Assembly (NCBI RefSeq): GCF_009720365.1
Contig: NZ_ML769314.1
Span: 301,264-365,263 of the forward strand
DNA length: 64,000 nucleotides
Source: Catellatospora paridis
GTDB lineage: Bacteria > Actinomycetota > Actinomycetes > Mycobacteriales > Micromonosporaceae
Reading direction: 5' to 3'
This document shows, piece after piece, positions 1 to 7,777 of this stretch. Each line of letters starts with the position of its first letter. The stretch's first letter is position 1. The notes beneath the pieces are model-generated. The model saw only the letters and a list, made by a program, of their open reading frames with translations. It made no database searches and was not told the origin of the DNA. The position numbers were made by a program, and so were the translations under genes.

Positions 1-954
1 CCGGATCCAGTCGGTGTCGGCGACGGACGCCGCGGTGGCGTGGCAGGCCGCGATCCGTGCCTGCAGCGCGTAGGGCCCGGACTCCGCCGGCCCGGACTCC
101 CGCAGCTCGGACTCCCGCAGCTCGGACAGGATGCCGACGGCTTCGCCGATCGCGGCGTGATCCCAGCGGGACCGGTCCTGCCGGTCGAGCGGGACCAAGT
201 CGCCGGCGGGGTCGCGGCGGGCGTGCCGCCGCGAGTGCTGCAGCAGGAACAGGGCGCGCAGGGCGTGGACTTCGGCCTGGTCGGGCATGAGCCGGCCGAG
301 CAGCCGGGCCAGCCGGATCGCCTCCTCGGCGAACGCGGGCTCCCCGTCGGCGTTGTAACCGTGCGTGAACAGCAGGTACAGCACGGCCAGCACGCCGGGC
401 AGGCGCTCGGCGCGCGCCGGGCCGGTCGGCACCCGATACGGGATGCGGGCTTCGGTGATCTTTGTTTTGGCCCTGGTCAGCCGCCGGGTCATGGTCGACT
501 CGCTGACCAGGAACGCCCGCGCGATGTCCGCGGTCGCCACCGCGCAGATGGTGCGCAGCGTCAGCGCGACCCGGGCCTCCAGCGGCAGCGCGGGGTGGCA
601 GCAGGTGAAGATCAGCCGCAGCCGGTCGTCCACGATCTCCTCCCGCTCCGGTTCGGCGGTGGCCGCCGTCAGCGCCAGCACGGCCAGCTCACGCAGCTTG
701 CGGCGTTCGACGGTGCCGCGCCGGAGCACGTCGAGGGCGCGGTTGCGGGCCACCGTCATCAGCCAGCCGCCCGGGTTGTCCGGCAAGCCGTCGACCGGCC
801 AGCGGTCCAGCGCCAGCGCCAGCGCCTCCTGGGCGCAGTCCTCGGCGAGCGTCCAGTCGCCGGTGATCCGGATCAGCGCCGCCACGATGCGCTGGTACGC
901 CTCGGTGGCGGCGGCCGCGGCGGCGTCGGCCGCCGCGGCCCGTGCGTCGGTCAA
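1..954 (-). CDS. ECF sigma factor, ECF42-like with C-terminal extension (partial)
   Basis: RNA polymerase sigma factor that would direct transcription of a small regulon. The gene begins at TTG 954 and runs off the left edge, leaving 318 codons. The first ~180 residues hold sigma regions 2 and 4: a region-2 segment ending near NRALDVLRR and a helix-turn-helix near SESTMTRRLTRAK. After that comes a long helical extension (LYLLFTHGYNADGE, then LMPDQAEVHALRALFLLQ) typical of sigma factors with the SnoaL-less, TPR-like tail of group ECF42. The TTG overlaps the TGA of the upstream DGPF gene (TTGA), which indicates translational coupling. A DGPF protein next to the sigma factor is the known ECF42 arrangement. 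The C-terminus is missing from the window, so full length is unknown. Confidence 0.85.
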   Translation of the reverse strand, partial: MTDARAAAADAAAAAATEAYQRIVAALIRITGDWTLAEDCAQEALALALDRWPVDGLPDNPGGWLMTVARNRALDVLRRGTVERRKLRELAVLALTAATAEPEREEIVDDRLRLIFTCCHPALPLEARVALTLRTICAVATADIARAFLVSESTMTRRLTRAKTKITEARIPYRVPTGPARAERLPGVLAVLYLLFTHGYNADGEPAFAEEAIRLARLLGRLMPDQAEVHALRALFLLQHSRRHARRDPAGDLVPLDRQDRSRWDHAAIGEAVGILSELRESELRESGPAESGPYALQARIAACHATAASVADTDWIR

Positions 955-1289
955 GACCGGTCCCAGTCGGCCTGCGGCCGGATCTCGATGCGGCCGTTGC
1001 GGGCCATCGGATGCGTCCTGGCGACCTCGATCGCCTCGTCGAGGTCGGCGCACTCCAGCAGGTCGAAGCCCACGATCAGCTCCTTGGTCTCGGCGAACGG
1101 CCCGTCGGAGACCAGGGTCTGCCCGTTGCGCACCCGCACGGTCGTCGCCGTCGACTTCGGCGCGAGCGCCATGCCCTGCAGCCGCTGCCCGCTGGCGTCG
1201 TGCCGGTCCACCCACACGTTGATGTCGGGCTCGGGCGTCGGGTCGGTGTCGGGCTCGGTGTCGGTGCAGACGAACATCAGATACTTCAT
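951..1289 (-). CDS. YCII/DGPF-domain protein
   Basis: Small alpha-beta barrel protein of 112 residues from the YCII family. It carries the signature DGPF near residue 65 (SDGPFAETKE) and begins MKYLMFVCTD. DGPF proteins are the usual genomic partner and target of ECF42 sigma factors; their biochemical role is not established. The ATG at 1289 is chosen over an in-frame upstream ATG because AAGGAG lies just before it and homology begins there. The gene ends inside the start codon of the downstream sigma factor. A candidate ECF-type promoter lies upstream at 1323-1349. Confidence 0.9.
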   Translation of the reverse strand: MKYLMFVCTDTEPDTDPTPEPDINVWVDRHDASGQRLQGMALAPKSTATTVRVRNGQTLVSDGPFAETKELIVGFDLLECADLDEAIEVARTHPMARNGRIEIRPQADWDRS

Positions 1290-1322
1290 CGCTTGCTCTC
1301 CTTGTTCGGGACTCACCACAGT

Positions 1323-1349
1323 GACGAACAGCGGACCGCGTTCCGGACA
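1323..1349 (-). promoter_or_regulatory. Candidate ECF-type promoter of the DGPF-sigma operon
   Basis: On the minus strand TGTCCG (1349-1344) is followed after 17 bases by CGTC (1326-1323). This resembles the TGTCGA / CG-T-C type promoter described for ECF42 targets, so the operon may be self-activated. One or two bases differ from the expected -35, so this remains a guess. Confidence 0.35.
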
Positions 1350-1370
1350 GCTTTGCGAAAGAAGTTCGAA

Positions 1371-1416
1371 GGAAGGGCACCTTCTTGTCGGCATACGCGG
1401 AGGAAGGTGCCCTTCC
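1371..1416. repeat. Family I hairpin, copy A (14-18-14)
   Basis: Perfect inverted repeat with arms GGAAGGGCACCTTC and GAAGGTGCCCTTCC around an 18-base loop. It lies downstream of the XdhC-like gene. It has the same geometry as copies at 21013, 49371 and 59181. Confidence 0.9.
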
Positions 1417-1442
1417 TGACGTCTGGCGAGCGTTTCCGCAGT

Positions 1443-1973
1443 TCAGAAGGCGAAGCCGCCGGGGCGGGCGTTGCGGTCGGCGATGAGGCCGGCCAGGGTG
1501 GCCACGGCGATCTCCGCGGGTGTGCGCGAACCGATGTTCAGCCCGATCGGCCGGTGCACCCGCGCCACCGCGGTCTCGTCCACCCCGCGCTCGCGCAGCG
1601 CCGCCACGTGCGGGGCGGTGTGCCGAGGGCTGCCCATGACGCCGATCCACCGGGCCCGGGTCTGCAGGGCCGCGTCCAGGATCGCGCCGAGTTCGGGCCG
1701 GTCGTGGTCGGTGACCACCACGTCGACGTCACCGTCGGCGAACGACGGGTCGACGGTGCTGGCCAGCCGCAGGTGGTCGGGGCGGGAGACGGATTCGACC
1801 CGGTGCAGGTCGGGTTCCACCAGCACGGTGCGGTAGCCGAGGTCGTGCCCGAAGTGCAGCAGGTGCTCGGCGACCGGGGACGCGAACACCGCGACCAGGG
1901 TGCGGGCGCCGTGCTGCGCCGGGAGGTCGTCGTGCGCGGCCGCGCAGGCCGGATCCGGGTGCTGATGTGCCAC
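1443..1973 (-). CDS. XdhC/CoxI-family protein (Rossmann domain only)
   Basis: A 176-residue protein with the C-terminal NAD(P)-binding domain of the XdhC/CoxI family, which helps insert or sulfurate the molybdenum cofactor of xanthine and CO dehydrogenases. Family marks are a Rossmann start at residues 25-45 (TLVAVFASPVAEHLLHFG), WIGVMGSPRH near 110, and the hallmark end GSRTPAEIAVATLAG. The N-terminal XdhC_CoxI domain of full-length members is absent, and no xanthine or CO dehydrogenase genes are nearby, so the partner enzyme must lie elsewhere. A TAGGCT box six bases before GTG 1973 suggests a leaderless transcript. It is divergent from the P-loop kinase gene. Confidence 0.82.
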   Translation of the reverse strand: MAHQHPDPACAAAHDDLPAQHGARTLVAVFASPVAEHLLHFGHDLGYRTVLVEPDLHRVESVSRPDHLRLASTVDPSFADGDVDVVVTDHDRPELGAILDAALQTRARWIGVMGSPRHTAPHVAALRERGVDETAVARVHRPIGLNIGSRTPAEIAVATLAGLIADRNARPGGFAF

Positions 1974-2028
1974 TCGCCCAGCCTAGTACCGTGGCGTCGG
2001 ATTCCGGGACGGCAGCGGGGAGGCCGCG

Positions 2029-2580
2029 GTGGCGGTGATAGTGGTGACGGGCATTCAGGCCGCGGGCAAGTCGACGGTGGCGCAGGGGGTCGCCGAGCGG
2101 TTGGCGCGTTCGGTTCACCTGCGCGGCGACCTGTTCCGCCGCATGGTGGTCAGCGGCCGAGTGGAGATGGGCCCGGCCGACCCGCCCGCCGAGGCGGTGC
2201 GCCAGCTGCGCCTGCGGTATGCGCTGGCGGCGTCCGTGGCCGACGGATACGCCGAGGCCGGGTTCGACGTGGTGCTGCAGGACATCGTGCTCGGCGAGGA
2301 CCTTACCGAGATGGTGGCCGCGATCCGGCACCGGCCGCTGCACGTGGTGGTGCTGGCGCCGCGGCCGGCGGTGGTGCAGGCCCGCGACGACGAGCGGCGG
2401 GCGACGCGCGGCAAGGTGGCGTACAAGCCCGGTGATGAGGGCGTGGCGGAGCTGGACGCGTATCTGCGGACGCATACGCCCCGGATCGGGCTCTGGCTGG
2501 ACACGTCGGACCAGACGGCGGCCGAGACCGTCGACGAGATCATGTCTCGGGTGTGGACCGAAGGCCTGATCTCGAGGTGA
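2029..2580 (+). CDS. P-loop ATP-binding protein, AAA/small-molecule kinase-like
   Basis: A 183-residue P-loop protein. The Walker A motif is GIQAAGKST at residues 8-16, and the body resembles chloramphenicol phosphotransferase-like and zeta-toxin-like kinases (HLRGDLFRRM after the first helix, then DVVLQDIVLGED and LHVVVLAPRP). The substrate cannot be read from the sequence. The GTG start is followed directly by the beta strand VIVVTG expected before the P-loop. Its 3' end faces the acyl-CoA carboxylase gene; a half copy of the GAAGGTGCC hairpin sits between them. Confidence 0.7.
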   Translation: MAVIVVTGIQAAGKSTVAQGVAERLARSVHLRGDLFRRMVVSGRVEMGPADPPAEAVRQLRLRYALAASVADGYAEAGFDVVLQDIVLGEDLTEMVAAIRHRPLHVVVLAPRPAVVQARDDERRATRGKVAYKPGDEGVAELDAYLRTHTPRIGLWLDTSDQTAAETVDEIMSRVWTEGLISR

Positions 2581-2592
2581 AGGTGCCTTCCT
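2579..2592. repeat. Family I hairpin, solo degenerate half
   Basis: One arm only, GAAGGTGCCTTCC, with one C lost relative to the full copies. It lies between convergent genes and overlaps the TGA of the upstream gene. Confidence 0.6.
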
Positions 2593-2595
2593 TCG

Positions 2596-3999
2596 TCAGA
2601 GGGGGATGTTGCCGTGGGCGCCGCGGGCCGCGGGGGCGGCGGCGAGGGCCTCGGCGATGCGTTTGCGGGACTCCGCGGGTTTGATGACGTCGTCGACGAC
2701 GCCGATCTCCAGGGCGCGGTTGACGCCGCCGGCGGTGTGGGTCTGCTCCTCGATCAGCTGGGTGCGCAGGGCCTCGCGCTGCTCGGCGGGGGCCGCGGCG
2801 AGCCTGCGGCGGTGCAGGATGTTCACGGCGGCGCCGGCGCCCATGACGGCGACCTCGGCGTTCGGCCAGGCGAACACGGCGCTCGCGCCGAGTGCGCGGG
2901 AGTTCATCGCGATGTACGCGCCGCCGTACGCCTTGCGGGTCACCAGGGTCACCCGGGGCACGACCGCCTCGGCGAAGGCGTGCAGCAGCTTCGCGCCGCG
3001 GCGCACCACGCCGTCCCACTCCTGGCCGAGGCCGGGCAGGTAGCCGGGCACGTCCACCAGGACGACCAGCGGCACCCCGAGCGCGTCGCACATGCGCACG
3101 AAGCGGGCGGCCTTCTCGGCGCCCGCCGAGTCCAGGCAGCCGCCCAGGCGGATCGGGTTGTTGGCGACGACGCCGACGGTGCGTCCGGCGAAGCGGCCCA
3201 GCGTGGTCACCACGTTCGGGGCCCACTTGGCGTGCAGTTCGATGCCGGGCTCGTCGAGCAGCGCCGTGACCACGGGCCTGGCGTCGTACGCCCGGTTGAA
3301 CTGCTCGGGCAGGCTCGCGCTGAGGTCGCGGTCGTCGGCGACGTCGGCCGGGGAAAGGCGGCCCTGCCTGCCGAGCAGCCGGGTCAGTTTGCGCGCCTCG
3401 CCGAGCGCGGTCTCGTCGTCCTTGCAGGTCAGGTGTACGACTCCGGAGCGCCGACCGTGCGCGTCGGGGCCGCCCAGGCTCTCCATGTCGACCTGCTCGC
3501 CGGTGACGGAGCGGACGACCTCGGGGCCGGTCACGAAGATCCGGCCCGCGTTGCTCATGATCACGATGTCGGTGAGCGCCGGCCCGTACGCCGCGCCGCC
3601 CGCCGCCGGGCCGAGCACCACGGACAGCTGCGGCACCCGGCCGGAGGCCCGCACCATCGCCGCGAACACCTGGCCCACGCCGTCGAGTGCGACGACGCCC
3701 TCGGCCAGCCGGGCTCCGCCGGAGTGCCACAGGCCGACGACCGGGATGCGCTCGCGGACCGCGGTGTCGATGGTGTCCACGATGTGCTGGCAGCCCGCGA
3801 CGCCCATCGCGCCGCCCATCCGGGTGGCGTCGGTGGCGAAGGCGACCGCGGGCACGCCGTCGATCTCGCCGCGCGCGCTGAGCACGCCGGAACCGTCGGC
3901 GTCGAGCAGCAGCCGCATGGCGCCCGCGTCGAACAGCGCCCGCAGCCGCACCAGCGGGTCACGATGGTCGACGGCGACCGCTGCCTTGGTCGTGGTCAC
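2596..3999 (-). CDS. Acyl-CoA carboxylase beta subunit (carboxyltransferase)
   Basis: Biotin-dependent carboxyltransferase of 467 residues that moves carboxyl from carboxybiotin to acetyl- or propionyl-CoA, giving malonyl- or methylmalonyl-CoA for fatty-acid synthesis. The crotonase-like halves are visible: the N half carries WHSGGARLAEG near residue 92 and LGPAAGGAAYGPALTD near 128; the C half carries VPGYLPGLGQEWDGVVRRGAKLL near 315 and AYGGAYIAMNS near 358. It is the last gene of the minus-strand fab block, 139 bases after fabF and separated from it by a strong hairpin (4030-4065). No biotin carboxylase gene is in the window, so it must use an alpha subunit encoded elsewhere. Acetyl- versus propionyl-CoA preference cannot be decided here. 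Confidence 0.9.
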   Translation of the reverse strand: MTTTKAAVAVDHRDPLVRLRALFDAGAMRLLLDADGSGVLSARGEIDGVPAVAFATDATRMGGAMGVAGCQHIVDTIDTAVRERIPVVGLWHSGGARLAEGVVALDGVGQVFAAMVRASGRVPQLSVVLGPAAGGAAYGPALTDIVIMSNAGRIFVTGPEVVRSVTGEQVDMESLGGPDAHGRRSGVVHLTCKDDETALGEARKLTRLLGRQGRLSPADVADDRDLSASLPEQFNRAYDARPVVTALLDEPGIELHAKWAPNVVTTLGRFAGRTVGVVANNPIRLGGCLDSAGAEKAARFVRMCDALGVPLVVLVDVPGYLPGLGQEWDGVVRRGAKLLHAFAEAVVPRVTLVTRKAYGGAYIAMNSRALGASAVFAWPNAEVAVMGAGAAVNILHRRRLAAAPAEQREALRTQLIEEQTHTAGGVNRALEIGVVDDVIKPAESRKRIAEALAAAPAARGAHGNIPL

Positions 4000-4029
4000 T
4001 CGGGCCTCCTCGGGGCGGGCGGTGACGCA

Positions 4030-4065
4030 GCGACGCCCAGGCGCCTTACGGCGCCTGAGCGTCGC
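4030..4065 (-). terminator. Hairpin between fabF and the carboxyltransferase gene
   Basis: Arms GCGACGCCCAGGCGCC and GGCGCCTGAGCGTCGC pair with one mismatch around a TTAC loop. No T tract follows, so it may attenuate or process the mRNA rather than end it. Confidence 0.55.
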
Positions 4066-4138
4066 CTGGCCTTGCCCGGGGACCGGATTGCCCGGCCGCC
4101 CGGCTCAGGGCCGCGTCCCGAGCTGCCGGTCACTCGGC

Positions 4139-5365
4139 CTACGGCCTCGTGAACAGGAGGGCGACGTTGTGCCCACCGAAGCCGAACGAGTTGTTCAGCG
4201 CGGCCGCGATCTGGAGCGGGCGGGCCTTGTGCGCCGCCACGTCCATGGTCAGGGCGTCGTCGGGGTCGTCGAGGTTGATCGTCGGCGGCACGACACTGTC
4301 GCGGATCGCCAGGATCGTCGCGATCGACTCCAGCGCGCCCGCCGCGCCGAGCAGGTGCCCGGTCATCGACTTGGTCGCCGTCAGCACCGGGTGGTCACCC
4401 AGCGCCGACCGCAGCGCTGCGATCTCCGCGATGTCGCCGACCGGGGTCGACGTCGCGTGGGCGTTGACGTGCACGACATCGGCCTTGGCCACGTCGGCGT
4501 CACGCAGTGCCTTCGCGATGGCCTTGGCCGCGCCGGTGCCCTCGGGGTGCGGCTGCACGATGTCGTACCCGTCGGAGGTCATGCCCGCGCCGGCGAGACG
4601 TGCGTAGATCCGCGCGCCGCGTGCCGCGGCATGGTCGGCCCGCTCGAGGATCAGGATGCCCGCGCCCTCGCCCAGGACGAAGCCGTCCCGGCCCTTGTCC
4701 CAGGGGCGGGAGGCCCGCTCCGGGTCGTCGTTGCGCGTCGACATGGCGCGCATCGAGGCGAAACCGGCGATCGGCAGGGGGTGGATGACGGCCTCGGTGC
4801 CACCGGCGATGACCACGTCGGCGCGGCCGGACCGGATCATGTCCAGACCCCAGGCGACCGCCTCCGCTCCGGTGGCGCACGCGCTGGTCGGCGCGTGCAC
4901 GCCGGCCTGCGCGCCGTACTCCAGACCGACGAAGGCGGCCGGACCGTTCGGCATCAGCATCGGCACCGTGTGCGGGCTGACCCGCCGCGCGCCGGATGCC
5001 TCCAGGATGTCGTCCTGGGCCAGCAGGGTCTGTGCGCCGCCGATGCCGGAGCCGACGACCACGCCGAGCCGCTCGCGATCGAGACCGGCGTCGGCCAGGC
5101 CGGAGTCGGCCCATGCCTCGGCGGCGGCGATGAGCGCCACGGCCTCGGAGCGGTCCAGCCTGCGCAGCCGGACGCGGTCGATGACCTCGCTCGGCTCCAC
5201 CGCCAGCTGGGCAGCGATCTTTACCGTCAGCTGATCGGCCCACTCCTGGGTCAGCTTGCTGACCCCGGAGCGGCCCGCCAGCATCGCGTCCCAGGTCGAC
5301 GCCACGTTCCCGCCGAGCGGGGTGGTGGCGCCGATGCCGGTGACGACAACGTCAGGCTTGGTCAC
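4139..5365 (-). CDS. fabF: 3-oxoacyl-[ACP] synthase II (FabF)
   Basis: Elongating beta-ketoacyl-ACP synthase of the cytosolic type II fatty-acid synthase, 408 residues, the normal length. The Cys-His-His triad is complete: Cys in PTSACATGAEA near residue 166, His in HVNAHATSTPVGD near 302, His in KSMTGHLLGAAG near 337. The C-terminal loop ends NNSFGFGGHNVALLF. It follows acpP by 15 bases and shares its operon with fabD, fabH and acpP. Within such operons FabF extends malonyl-ACP units after FabH priming. Confidence 0.97.
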   Translation of the reverse strand: MTKPDVVVTGIGATTPLGGNVASTWDAMLAGRSGVSKLTQEWADQLTVKIAAQLAVEPSEVIDRVRLRRLDRSEAVALIAAAEAWADSGLADAGLDRERLGVVVGSGIGGAQTLLAQDDILEASGARRVSPHTVPMLMPNGPAAFVGLEYGAQAGVHAPTSACATGAEAVAWGLDMIRSGRADVVIAGGTEAVIHPLPIAGFASMRAMSTRNDDPERASRPWDKGRDGFVLGEGAGILILERADHAAARGARIYARLAGAGMTSDGYDIVQPHPEGTGAAKAIAKALRDADVAKADVVHVNAHATSTPVGDIAEIAALRSALGDHPVLTATKSMTGHLLGAAGALESIATILAIRDSVVPPTINLDDPDDALTMDVAAHKARPLQIAAALNNSFGFGGHNVALLFTRP

Positions 5366-5380
5366 GTCAATCTCGCAACT

Positions 5381-5623
5381 TCAGGAGTTGGCGACGATGA
5401 AGGAGACAGCGTCGCCGACGGTCTTCAGGTTCTGGACCTCGTCGTCCGGGATCTTCGCGCCGAACTTCTCCTCGGCGGCCACGACGACCTCGACCATGGA
5501 GAGCGAGTCGACGTCGAGGTCCTCGGTGAACGACTTCTCCTCGGAGACGTCGTCGGGGTTCACGCCGGCGACCTCTTCGAGGATCTCGGCCAGGCCGGTG
5601 ACGACCTCTTCGCGCGTAGCCAT
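5381..5623 (-). CDS. acpP: Acyl carrier protein
   Basis: An 80-residue acidic four-helix carrier that holds acyl chains on 4'-phosphopantetheine. The attachment serine is in DLDVDSLSMVEVV (DSL, near residue 40). The position between fabH and fabF is the conserved actinobacterial order, which makes this the fatty-acid ACP rather than a polyketide ACP. Confidence 0.97.
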   Translation of the reverse strand: MATREEVVTGLAEILEEVAGVNPDDVSEEKSFTEDLDVDSLSMVEVVVAAEEKFGAKIPDDEVQNLKTVGDAVSFIVANS

Positions 5624-5681
5624 GGAACTTGGTTTCCCTTCGGTTGGTGGAACTCAGGTGGATTCAAGCCAGGGGTGGGGC

Positions 5682-6626
5682 TCAGGGGCAGCGGACTACC
5701 TGACCGGCGTAGGTCAGGCCGCCGCCGAAACCGACGAGGAGCACCGGCGAGCCGGACTTCACCTCGCCGCGTTCGATCATCTTGGACAGCGCCAGCGGGA
5801 TGCTCGCCGCCGAGGTGTTGCCCGACTCGATGATGTCGCGGGACAGCACCGCCGGGTCCACGCCGATCTTGCGGGCCAGCGGCTCGATGATGCGCAGGTT
5901 GGCCTGGTGGGGCACGAAGCCGCCCAGGTCGCCGGGGGCCACCCCCGCCTTCTCGCAGGCCGCGAGCGCGACCTGGGGCGCGGTGCCGGTCGCCCAGCGG
6001 AAGACCTTCTGGCCCTCCTGCACGATGTACGGCTGCCAGCCCTCGATGGCGATCGCGTCGCTGGGCTCGCTGCCCCAGACCACGGGACCGACGCCGGGCT
6101 CCTCGCCCTCGGCGGTGGCGGAGACGACCGCCGCGCCCGCGCCGTCGGCGAAGATCACGCAGGTGCTCCGGTCGGACCAGTCGGTGATCTGCGACAGCTT
6201 CTCGGCGCCGATCACCAGGGCGTGCTTCGCCGCGCCCGCGCGGATCGCGTGGTCGGCGTTTGCCAGCGCGTACGAGAAGCCGGAGCACGCGGTGTTCAGG
6301 TCGAACGCGGCCGCGCCGGCGACCCCGAGCTTGTCGGCGACCCGGCAGGCCACGTTCGGGCTGCGGTCGATCGAGGAGCAGGTCGCCACGATCACCAGGT
6401 CGATGTCGGCGGCGGTCAGGCCGGACGCGGCCAGCGCCTTCTCCGCGGCGAACCCGGCCATGTCGGCGACGGTCTCGGTGTCGGCGATGCGCCGCTCCTT
6501 GATGCCGACGCGGGACTGGATCCACTCGTCGTTGGTGTCCACCATCTGCGCCAGATCGTCGTTGGTCACGACGCGAGACGGCTGGTAGTGCCCGAACGCG
6601 AGGATCTTGCTGCCGTTAGCGCTCAT
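5682..6626 (-). CDS. fabH: 3-oxoacyl-[ACP] synthase III (FabH)
   Basis: Priming synthase that condenses acyl-CoA with malonyl-ACP; in actinomycetes it often accepts branched starters. It has 314 residues. The Cys-His-Asn triad is present: Cys in NTACSGFSYA near residue 108, His in GFVPHQANLR near 240, Asn in ESGNTSAASI near 270. The ATG at 6626 (MSANGSK) is preferred to an in-frame GTG two codons upstream because GAGGAG sits five bases before it, while the GTG would overlap that ribosome-binding site. It lies between fabD (67 bases) and acpP (58 bases). Confidence 0.96.
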   Translation of the reverse strand: MSANGSKILAFGHYQPSRVVTNDDLAQMVDTNDEWIQSRVGIKERRIADTETVADMAGFAAEKALAASGLTAADIDLVIVATCSSIDRSPNVACRVADKLGVAGAAAFDLNTACSGFSYALANADHAIRAGAAKHALVIGAEKLSQITDWSDRSTCVIFADGAGAAVVSATAEGEEPGVGPVVWGSEPSDAIAIEGWQPYIVQEGQKVFRWATGTAPQVALAACEKAGVAPGDLGGFVPHQANLRIIEPLARKIGVDPAVLSRDIIESGNTSAASIPLALSKMIERGEVKSGSPVLLVGFGGGLTYAGQVVRCP

Positions 6627-6693
6627 GCCCACTCCTCGCTTCGCTCGTCGACGGCATGAGTTCCCGCCGACATGGTTCGTTCGCTGCGCTCAC

Positions 6694-7659
6694 TCACGAT
6701 TGCTCTCCGATGCGGGCTTGCGGGGTGGGTTCGTGCGACCCCGGCGCGCTGTGGCGCGAGATGAGGTCCTTCGCGGCGGCCAGGTCGTCCGGCGTGTTCA
6801 GCGTGACGATCTCCGGCGTGCCGGGCTTCAGCTCGCGCTTGACCAGCCCGGCGAGGGTGCCCGCGGGCGGCAGCTCGATGACGGCGGTGACGCCGCGCTC
6901 GGCCAGGCCGCGCATGCACAGGTCCCACCGCACCGGTGCGGTGACCTGGCGGACCAGGCGGCCAAGCATCTCCTGGCCGTCGGTCACGGCCGCGCCGTCG
7001 GCGTTGGACAGCTGCGCGCGCGCCGCGTCGGCCGTGCCGACGGTGCTCGCGACGGCGGCCAGGGCCGCCTCGGCCGGGGCCATGAACGGGGTGTGGAACG
7101 CCCCGGCGACCTGCAGTTTGATGACCCGGGTGCGGGCCGGCGGGGCGGCGGCGAACTTGTCCAGCGCGTCGAGCGCGCCCGCGATGACGATCTGCCCCGC
7201 GCCGTTGCGGTTGGCGGCGTAGAGGCCGTGCGCCTCCAGCGCGGCCAGCAGTTCGGCCTCGTCGCCGCCGAGCACGGCGGCCATGCCGGTGGGCTCCAGC
7301 GCGCAGGCGGCGGCCATCTCGCGGCCGCGTACGCCGGCCAGCGTGATCGCCGCGTCGGGCGTGAGCATCCCGGCCAGCGCGGCGGCGCCGAGCTCGCCGA
7401 CGCTGTGCCCGGCCACGACTGACACGTCCGCCAGCGGCAGGTGGTCGGCGGCGAGCAGGGCGGCGGCGATGAGCAGCGGCTGGGTCTTCGCGGTGTCCTT
7501 GATCTCCTCGGCGTCCGCCGCGGTGCCGAGGTGCACCAGGTCGACCCCGGCGAGACTCGACCACCAGCGCATACGTTCGGCGGCGCCGTCGAGGTCGAGC
7601 CACGGCGTGAGGAATCCTGGTTTCTGGGCACCCTGGCCCGGGGAGAGTACGGCGAGCAC
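6694..7659 (-). CDS. fabD: Malonyl-CoA:ACP transacylase (FabD)
   Basis: Transfers malonyl from CoA to ACP, supplying FabH and FabF. It has 321 residues, beginning MLAVLSPGQGAQ with the GQGxQ loop. The nucleophile serine is in GHSVGELGAAALAG near residue 87, and the partner His is in GAFHTPFMAPAE near 190. It is the first gene of the fabD-fabH-acpP-fabF operon. A 17-bp palindrome upstream (7728-7744) is a plausible FasR site. Confidence 0.96.
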   Translation of the reverse strand: MLAVLSPGQGAQKPGFLTPWLDLDGAAERMRWWSSLAGVDLVHLGTAADAEEIKDTAKTQPLLIAAALLAADHLPLADVSVVAGHSVGELGAAALAGMLTPDAAITLAGVRGREMAAACALEPTGMAAVLGGDEAELLAALEAHGLYAANRNGAGQIVIAGALDALDKFAAAPPARTRVIKLQVAGAFHTPFMAPAEAALAAVASTVGTADAARAQLSNADGAAVTDGQEMLGRLVRQVTAPVRWDLCMRGLAERGVTAVIELPPAGTLAGLVKRELKPGTPEIVTLNTPDDLAAAKDLISRHSAPGSHEPTPQARIGEQS

Positions 7660-7727
7660 GTATTCAACCCTGAGGGATCACGGTCCCGCGCGCCGTTGCC
7701 GGGGATGACTAAATCCTCCTACCGAAG

Positions 7728-7744
7728 TTGTGGGTACCCCACAA
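7728..7744. promoter_or_regulatory. Palindrome upstream of fabD, putative FasR operator
   Basis: TTGTGGG-TAC-CCCACAA is a perfect 7-3-7 dyad in the 118-base fasR-fabD gap. It lies just upstream of a TTTAGT -10-like box (7713-7708) on the fabD strand, where an activator would bind. FasR is the neighbouring gene and its homologues activate the fab operon; the assignment is inferred from position and symmetry. Confidence 0.5.
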
Positions 7745-7777
7745 AGATCGGCGGACGGTGGCGGAATTATGTCCTGT

